A stretch of DNA of 64,000 nucleotides from JAGQRJ01 sp041402045 (GTDB taxonomy: Bacteria > Planctomycetota > J058): contig JAWKSZ010000006.1 of the NCBI GenBank assembly GCA_041402045.1, positions 99,748-163,747 on the forward strand, read 5' to 3'. A program made the position numbers and the translations under genes. Each line of letters begins with the position of its first letter. Within the stretch, counting starts at the first letter, position 1. The notes under the pieces were generated by a model that made no database searches, was not told the origin of the DNA, and worked only from the letters and a program-made list of their open reading frames with translations. This document shows positions 59,111 to 64,000 of the stretch, piece after piece.

Positions 59111-60708
59111 GCGTAGAGGTCGGCCTCCGGGTCGGGGCTGAAGTCCAGGTCCATGAACGCGCTGCGCTCGCTGTGGGCGAGGAGCGCGTCCAGGCTCTGG
59201 GAGAGGTTGTGCAGCGACGGGGCCGCGGTGGGGTAGAGCGCGAAGCTCCCCTCCTCGAAGCCCAGGAGCTTGGACACCGCGGCGACGCCCTCGCAGTCGT
59301 CGGCGAAGGCGGCCACGGGCTGTCCGTGCTCGAGGAAGATCTCGCCCTTGCCGTCCGCGCCCTCGACCTCGACCTTCGCCGTCTTGCGCGCGCGGGAGAG
59401 CGCGAGCAGGAAGTCGCGCAGGGGCATTTCCCCCAGGTCGCCGCGCACGCCACCGCCGTCCTTCTGCGCCTTCTGGCGCTGCTTGTTCGCCGCGAGCCCG
59501 CGCAGCTTGGCCACGAGCACGTCGAAGTTCACCGGCTTCGAGACCAGGTCCTTGGCCCCGAGCTTGAGCGCCTTGTTGAGCAGCACCGAGTCGGTGCGGG
59601 CCGAGGTGAAGATCACGGGCACGTGCTTCGTGCGCGGGTTGCGCCGGAGCTTGAGCAGGAGGCTGATCCCGTCCATGCGCGGGAGCACGGTCTCCGAGAG
59701 CACGACGTCCGGCGGCGTGACCACCAGCGCCTCCGAGGCCTTGAGCCCGTCGTCGTAGGTCGTGACCCGGAACCCGGCCGCGCCGAGCTGCAGCTCGGCC
59801 ACCGCCAGGCTCGCCGCGTCGCCGTCGACCACCGCGATCCGGGCCCCGCCCTGGACCTGCTCCAGGCGCTGCACGTAGCGGTCGTCGCGCAGCGCGAGCA
59901 GGAACGCGTCCACGACCTTGGGGTCGAACACCGACCCCGCGCGGCTGCGCACGGCGTCGGTGGCCTTGGCCGTGTCCTCGCTGCGCTCGAGCTCGCGGCA
60001 GAAGTCGCGGGTCACGCTCACGACCCGGGCCGCGAGGGGGATCTGGGCCTTGCTCAACCCGTGGGGTCGGCCCCGCCCGTCGAAGTGCTCGTCGAGGGCG
60101 ACGAGCGCGCCCTTGAGGTTGTAGGGGCAGCGCAGGGTGGCGGCCGCCGCCAGCGCGCCGCGCACGTCGCGGCCGAGGCCGCCCTCGGCGCCCTGCTCCT
60201 GGTTGCCGAGGGCCTTGGAGAAGCGGAACGTGGCCAGCACCGGACCCAGGGCGGCCAGCGCTGCGACCGCCGCGGTGCGCTCGACCTGGGAGCGGGCCAT
60301 GGCCAGCTTGAACGCGGTCAGCTCGCTCAAGCGCACGAGCTGCTCGCCGCGCGCGGGGTGCCGCGAGCCCTCCTCGGCGATCACGGTGAGCAGGAGCAGC
60401 GCGTCTCGGGCGAACTCGCTCACGCCGAAGGGGTCGTAGGCGCCGTCGAGGAGCGCGGTGGCGTAGCTCGGCGGGGAGAGGACCTCCATGTCCGGGCGCA
60501 CCTCGCGCAGCTGGTCGACGAAGTCGCCGAACATGGAGGCGGCCTCGGGGGTCGTGAGCAGGGTCCGCGCGCGGCTGGCGCGGATCACGTCCCAGGCCTG
60601 GGTGGGGTCGAGCACCTCGATCACCCGGTAGCCCTCGCGCTCGAGCAGGGAGCTCAGCAGCATGCGGGTCTCGGGGTTGAGGTCGAGGAGAATGATCTCG
60701 TCCGCCAT
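59107..60708 (-). CDS. Degenerate response regulator: REC-like, HD-GYP-like, REC (Asp to Glu) and DUF4388
   Basis: The 533-residue protein has a receiver-like N-terminus without a phosphoacceptor (about 1-80). A middle region ends in LDEHFDGRGRPHGLSKAQIPLAARV, the HD-GYP tail without the HD metal residues (about 100-260). A second receiver (about 285-405) reads IAVVDGD, VVLSETVLPRMDG, VIFTSAR and VSKPVNF, in which the phosphorylated Asp is replaced by Glu. A C-terminal DUF4388 domain (about 425-500, GEMPLRDFLLALSRARKTAKVEV) follows. The Glu may mimic permanent phosphorylation. It is thus a pseudo-receiver/pseudo-phosphodiesterase integrator, probably acting by protein contacts. It is translationally coupled to the lipoprotein gene downstream. 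Confidence 0.78.
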   Translation of the reverse strand: MADEIILLDLNPETRMLLSSLLEREGYRVIEVLDPTQAWDVIRASRARTLLTTPEAASMFGDFVDQLREVRPDMEVLSPPSYATALLDGAYDPFGVSEFARDALLLLTVIAEEGSRHPARGEQLVRLSELTAFKLAMARSQVERTAAVAALAALGPVLATFRFSKALGNQEQGAEGGLGRDVRGALAAAATLRCPYNLKGALVALDEHFDGRGRPHGLSKAQIPLAARVVSVTRDFCRELERSEDTAKATDAVRSRAGSVFDPKVVDAFLLALRDDRYVQRLEQVQGGARIAVVDGDAASLAVAELQLGAAGFRVTTYDDGLKASEALVVTPPDVVLSETVLPRMDGISLLLKLRRNPRTKHVPVIFTSARTDSVLLNKALKLGAKDLVSKPVNFDVLVAKLRGLAANKQRQKAQKDGGGVRGDLGEMPLRDFLLALSRARKTAKVEVEGADGKGEIFLEHGQPVAAFADDCEGVAAVSKLLGFEEGSFALYPTAAPSLHNLSQSLDALLAHSERSAFMDLDFSPDPEADLYA

Positions 60709-60818
60709 GCGGCCTCCGCCGTGTTGAGCCTAGCGGCCCGGCCTCAGAAGGCAATCCGCCCCCGGTCGACCCGACGTGGAGCCCGCGCGGGGCCCGGCAG
60801 GCTGCCGTAAGGGGCTAC

Positions 60819-60836
60819 TTCGTAGTTGCTTACGAA
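60819..60836. promoter_or_regulatory. AT-rich palindrome upstream of the sigma-factor fusion gene
   Basis: TTCGTA-GTTGCT-TACGAA is a perfect inverted repeat in the most AT-rich spot of the 197-base gap between divergent genes (60709-60905), 70 bases before the ATG. It could be an operator or part of the promoter. Confidence 0.35.
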
Positions 60837-60905
60837 AAGTTCAGATCCCGTGATGCAGCCCGGGACGGGCGGTGTCTCCCCGCCAGACCCACGAAGGAGA
60901 CCCCC

Positions 60906-63236
60906 ATGACCGTTGCTACGATCACCCCCCGCCGGCGCCGCCGCCCTGGAGCCCGCATGCGCGACCTCACCGACGAACAGCTCCTCGCTGCCTACGCCCG
61001 CGGGCGGAAGGCGGCGCTGGACGAGCTCGCCCGCCGCCACTGGACGACCGCCCAGCGGATCGCCCGCGGCTGCCTGCGCGACGACGCCCGGGCCGACGAC
61101 CTCGCGCAGGAGGTGTTCACGCGCCTCGCCGAGCGCGACCCCGCGAGCCTGCGGCTCGAGGGCGCGTTCCTCCCCTGGTTCCGCGCCCTGGTCTACAACC
61201 TCCTGCGGAACCAGGAGCGCGGGCGCAAGCGCCGCCAGAAGCACGAGGACCGCGCGCCGGCTGCTCGCGGCGTGAAGACCGACCCCCTGCGCGAGCTGGT
61301 CGCCGACGAGGTGCGCGAGTTCGTGCGCGAGCTGCCGCTGGACACCCGCTACGCGCTCGTCCTGCACTACTACGAGGGCGCCAGCCACAAGGACGTAGCC
61401 GCGACCCTGGAGTGCCCGGTGGGCACCGCCAGCTCGCGGATCCGCCGCGGGCTGAAGCAACTGCGCGAGCGGCTCGAGCTCGCCGGCTACGCGGCGACGA
61501 GCCTCCCCGCCCTCGAGGTCCTGCTCCGCGGCGAGGCGCTCCTGGGCCCGGCCCCGGCCGCCGGCGCGACGCCGTCGCGCGGGTGGTGGAGCAAGCGCCT
61601 CGAGCTCGCGGTCGCCGGCGCGGTGCTCCTGGTCGCCGGAGGCGGTGTGGGCGCGGTCCTGCTCAGCGGCGACGGCACCCCGCCGATCGCCCAGGCGCCG
61701 ACGGTCGCCCCCGGCGCGCCGCGGGACCAGCCCCAGGGCCCACCCCCGGCCAGCCCGATCGGGCAGGACCCGCAGGGCGGGGGTCAGGCGCCCGCAAGGC
61801 AGCCCCGCCCGGCACCGGCCGAGTCGACCCCCGCGGAGCCGAGCCCGGCCGACCCGACCCCGGCCGACCCAACCCTGGCCGCGCCGGTCGAGACCGGGCT
61901 GGAGCTCGTGCTGCGCTACGCCGACGGTGCACCGGCGGCGGACTACGCGATCGCGATCTGCCACGACAGCGAGCGGCGCTTCGAGCTGCGGACCGCCAAC
62001 GGGGACGGGGTCGTACGCTTCGACGAGGTCGCCGCGTCGTTCACCCCATACGCGCTGCGCTCCAAGGCGACCCCCAACCGCTTCGACTGCCGCCCGCTGG
62101 GCGAGGTCCTGGTGCAGAAGGGTGGGTCCCGGCGCCACGAGCTCGTCGTGCCGCGCCTGCTCCCGGTGAGCGGCGTCGTGCTCGACGCAAACGGGCGCGG
62201 AGTGGCCGGCGCGCGAGTCGAGGTGGCCGAGGCCCAAGTGCAGCGCGCGCAGGTGGAGACCGCCGAGGACGGGAGCTTCAGCGCGCCCGGGGCCTTCGCG
62301 GAGGGGGTGGTGGGGCTGCGGGTCAAGGCCGAGGGGCAGACGAAGCTCGAGCGGATCGTGACCCACGACGGCTCGCGGATCACGCTCCAGCTCACCACCG
62401 GTCGGGTGCTCCAGCTCTCGATCGCGCTGGGGGTGCCCCACGGCGAGGCGGGCTGCTCGGGCACCCTCTCGACCGCCGCGGGCAAGCGCCTGCGCGACCT
62501 GACCCTGAAGACGGACGCCCAGGGCCGCTGCCAGACCTCCGTCGAGGGCCTGCCTGCCGAGGACCTGGCGCTGGTCCTGACCCCCGCCCACGCGGCGCCG
62601 ACGCGCTTCGCGCTGCCCTTGGGGACCGATCGCCTTCACGTGGGGCTCCAGGACCTCGAGCGCGGCTACGTGCTCCAGGGGCGCCTGACCCTGCCGCCGG
62701 CCGAAGGCGACGGGGAGCGAGCGCTGGCGATCACGCACTACGCCGTGCACGGCGAGTACTACACCGTGAGCGCGTCCGCGGCGCCCGACTTCAGCGCCCC
62801 CCTGGTCCAACCCGACGGCAGCTTCGCGCTCCCGCCCCTGCCCGCAGGGCCGGCGCTGATCGAGGTCGGGCTGACCTTCGACGACGGGGCCTCGACCCTG
62901 GCCCGCCTGCGGGTCGACCCCAGCCGCGTCGCCGGGGGTGACCTGGGCCTCCTCGCCCGGGCTGCGTCGCGCCAGAACGACGCCTTCCTGGTCCTGGGCG
63001 ACCTGCCCGAGGCGGGCCTGCGCCGCGGCGACCTGGTGATCGGGGTCGAGGGGAAGGCCTTCGAGTCCTTGCGCCAGCTCGACGCGCTCCTGCGCGAGCC
63101 GGGCCGCACCTCCGTCCCGTTCCTCGTCGAGCGCGGCGGGGAGCGGCTCACCGTCGAGGTCGCGTTCGCGCACCTGGCCGACTTCCAGCGCACCACCCGC
63201 CAGGTCTCCCGCGAGACCGTGCACGAGCTGCGATAG
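60906..63236 (+). CDS. ECF-type sigma factor fused to membrane anchor, carboxypeptidase-regulatory-like and PDZ domains
   Basis: The 776-residue protein joins several modules. Sigma region 2 (about 26-88, LRDDARADDLAQEVFTRLAE) and region 4 with its HTH (about 140-192, HYYEGASHKDVAATLECPVG) come first. A transmembrane helix (about 232-254) and a Pro/Ala linker follow, then two carboxypeptidase-regulatory-like beta domains (about 305-480; VSGVVLDANGRGVAGARVEV) and a further beta region. A PDZ domain ends the protein (about 690-770, GLRRGDLVIGVEGKAFES). Thus the transcription module is cytoplasmic and the sensor-like part extracytoplasmic. Such fusions replace the separate anti-sigma factor and imply control by release or by local membrane action. 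AAGGAG precedes the ATG. Confidence 0.88.
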   Translation: MTVATITPRRRRRPGARMRDLTDEQLLAAYARGRKAALDELARRHWTTAQRIARGCLRDDARADDLAQEVFTRLAERDPASLRLEGAFLPWFRALVYNLLRNQERGRKRRQKHEDRAPAARGVKTDPLRELVADEVREFVRELPLDTRYALVLHYYEGASHKDVAATLECPVGTASSRIRRGLKQLRERLELAGYAATSLPALEVLLRGEALLGPAPAAGATPSRGWWSKRLELAVAGAVLLVAGGGVGAVLLSGDGTPPIAQAPTVAPGAPRDQPQGPPPASPIGQDPQGGGQAPARQPRPAPAESTPAEPSPADPTPADPTLAAPVETGLELVLRYADGAPAADYAIAICHDSERRFELRTANGDGVVRFDEVAASFTPYALRSKATPNRFDCRPLGEVLVQKGGSRRHELVVPRLLPVSGVVLDANGRGVAGARVEVAEAQVQRAQVETAEDGSFSAPGAFAEGVVGLRVKAEGQTKLERIVTHDGSRITLQLTTGRVLQLSIALGVPHGEAGCSGTLSTAAGKRLRDLTLKTDAQGRCQTSVEGLPAEDLALVLTPAHAAPTRFALPLGTDRLHVGLQDLERGYVLQGRLTLPPAEGDGERALAITHYAVHGEYYTVSASAAPDFSAPLVQPDGSFALPPLPAGPALIEVGLTFDDGASTLARLRVDPSRVAGGDLGLLARAASRQNDAFLVLGDLPEAGLRRGDLVIGVEGKAFESLRQLDALLREPGRTSVPFLVERGGERLTVEVAFAHLADFQRTTRQVSRETVHELR

Positions 63237-63566
63237 GGCTGGTTTCAGGGGGCCTCTCCGAGGCCCCCTCCCGCTCGGGGCAAAGCCGGACAAGCCCCGC
63301 CCCTACCTCATTCAGAGCGCACCCAGCAAGGCGACCCTCACGCCCAGAGCTCCGTGCCGAACACGATGGGGCAAAGCCGCACGCTCGCGGCTGCGCCGCT
63401 CGCCGGGCGTCTCGCATGAAGCCTTCCCTCCGGCAGGGAACACGCGTCGGATCGGAGCGGCTCCGCGAGCACCGAGGGCGGGATCTCGACGAGCGCCGTC
63501 CCTGCTCGACTCACTTCGTGGAAGAGGGCCGGGTCCGTGGAGCGTCCACGGGCCCGGCCTTCGCCC
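63237..63566. repeat. Intergenic repeat cluster after the sigma fusion (modules A, B, C)
   Basis: Hairpin 63248-63268 (arms GGGGGCCTC/GAGGCCCCC, loop TCC) starts 12 bases after the stop codon and is identical to 24006-24026. Then come CTCGGGGCAAAGCC, a half module C (ACAAGCCCCGCCCCTACCTC) and the 63300-63353 stretch shared with 40379-40432. GCTCGCGGCTGCGCCGCTCGC resembles 24100-24118. No gene is visible in the rest (63411-63566). Confidence 0.8.
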
Positions 63567-64000
63567 TTAGATCAGCCCGCGCTCGCTCGCCCAGGCGCGG
63601 TAGCCGGCGAAGGCGCGCGCGACCTCGGCGGGGTCGACGCCGAACACCTCGGGGGGGCAGCGGTGGCGGGGCGCCGGGTGTCGGCGCAGCCAGCGCGCGA
63701 TCGCCTCGCGGTGGGCGGCCTCGCAGGGGTGCTCGAAGGCCGCGCACACCCGGCCCACGGCGGCCTGGGGGTCCTGCACCAGCTCGGCGTAGGGCAGATC
63801 CAGGAAGCGCGCGGGGTCGAGCCGCGCGCGGGCGGCGAGGGCCAGCTCGACGCCCTGGGCGAGGCCGGCGGTGATCCGCGGGCCGGCGGCCCGGCGCTCG
63901 GCGCGCCCGACCAGCGTGCGGCGGTTGGTGGCGGAGAGGCTGGCGTAGGAGGGCACCGTGCGCTGCGGGTCGCGGTGGGTCCACACCACCCCCGCGTCGG
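63567..64000 (-). CDS. Sulfotransferase-family protein, N-terminus beyond window
   Basis: The C-terminal 140 or more residues read VWTHRDPQRTVPSYASLSA, the 3'-phosphate-binding part of the PAPS site in sulfotransferases (R-D-P-x-x-x-x-x-S-x). RFLDLPYAELVQDPQAAVGRVCAAFEHP, the usual end of the fold, follows. The frame is open to the right edge, so the 5' end with the PSB loop is missing. Bacterial members sulfate carbohydrates, lipids or peptides; the acceptor cannot be predicted. Confidence 0.8.
   Translation of the reverse strand, partial: DAGVVWTHRDPQRTVPSYASLSATNRRTLVGRAERRAAGPRITAGLAQGVELALAARARLDPARFLDLPYAELVQDPQAAVGRVCAAFEHPCEAAHREAIARWLRRHPAPRHRCPPEVFGVDPAEVARAFAGYRAWASERGLI

Overview
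This is a very GC-rich (roughly 70%) bacterial chromosome segment with dense coding, many GTG starts and few operons longer than three genes. The gene content points to Planctomycetota, or less likely Myxococcota. The main clues are two secreted DUF1570-type HEGTH metalloproteases, a sigma factor fused to a membrane anchor and a PDZ domain, three Ser/Thr kinase-TPR membrane proteins in tandem, a bacterial microcompartment (BMC) shell locus, several lipoproteins and a GH79 heparanase-like enzyme. No transposase, integrase, CRISPR array or rRNA was seen.

Left part (1-12.2 kb): a truncated GNAT acetyltransferase and a small protein face a four-gene BMC operon (BMC-H, CoA-acylating aldehyde dehydrogenase with a C-terminal encapsulation peptide, BMC-H, BMC-T). 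The operon has a good promoter almost abutting its first start codon, but no pentamer (vertex) gene and no other core enzyme. A tRNA-Val(CAC) follows, then three paralogous kinase-TPR genes in a row. Middle-left (12.2-28.4 kb): envelope genes (lipoproteins, a HEAT-repeat protein, two HEGTH peptidases, a coiled-coil protein, a large repeat-rich membrane protein, a secreted M1 aminopeptidase, a prepilin-like protein) and a double-CDGSH Fe-S protein.

Middle (28.4-37.3 kb): purK-purE-ychJ with a fossil Fis-type HTH between purK and purE, a PQQ-type sugar dehydrogenase, a TIG-like lipoprotein, a zinc-ribbon protein, and divergent genes for the two halves of lysine-ketoglutarate reductase/saccharopine dehydrogenase. 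From 37.5 to 41.8 kb three successive genes (secreted adenosine deaminase, Sel1-type lipoprotein, GH18 hydrolase) carry many frameshifts while their codons stay conserved. This looks more like a badly polished stretch of assembly than natural decay. An amidase with three near-identical peptidoglycan-binding domains follows.

Right part (43-64 kb): HEAT protein, GH79 hydrolase with a small membrane protein and a methyltransferase, LTA-synthase-like sulfatase, moaA, small envelope proteins, a GAF plus degenerate GGDEF protein, cystathionine beta-synthase, a degenerate receiver/HD-GYP/DUF4388 regulator, the sigma-PDZ fusion, and a truncated sulfotransferase at the edge.

The non-coding DNA is unusually structured. 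Several genes end inside long hairpins whose arms contain the stop codon (4306, 21224, 27023, 32345, 51301 and 56821). One of these arms matches the start of the units of an 0.8 kb tandem array. A family of GC-rich palindromic intergenic repeats recurs near 24.0, 37.4, 40.2-40.7, 57 and 63.3 kb.
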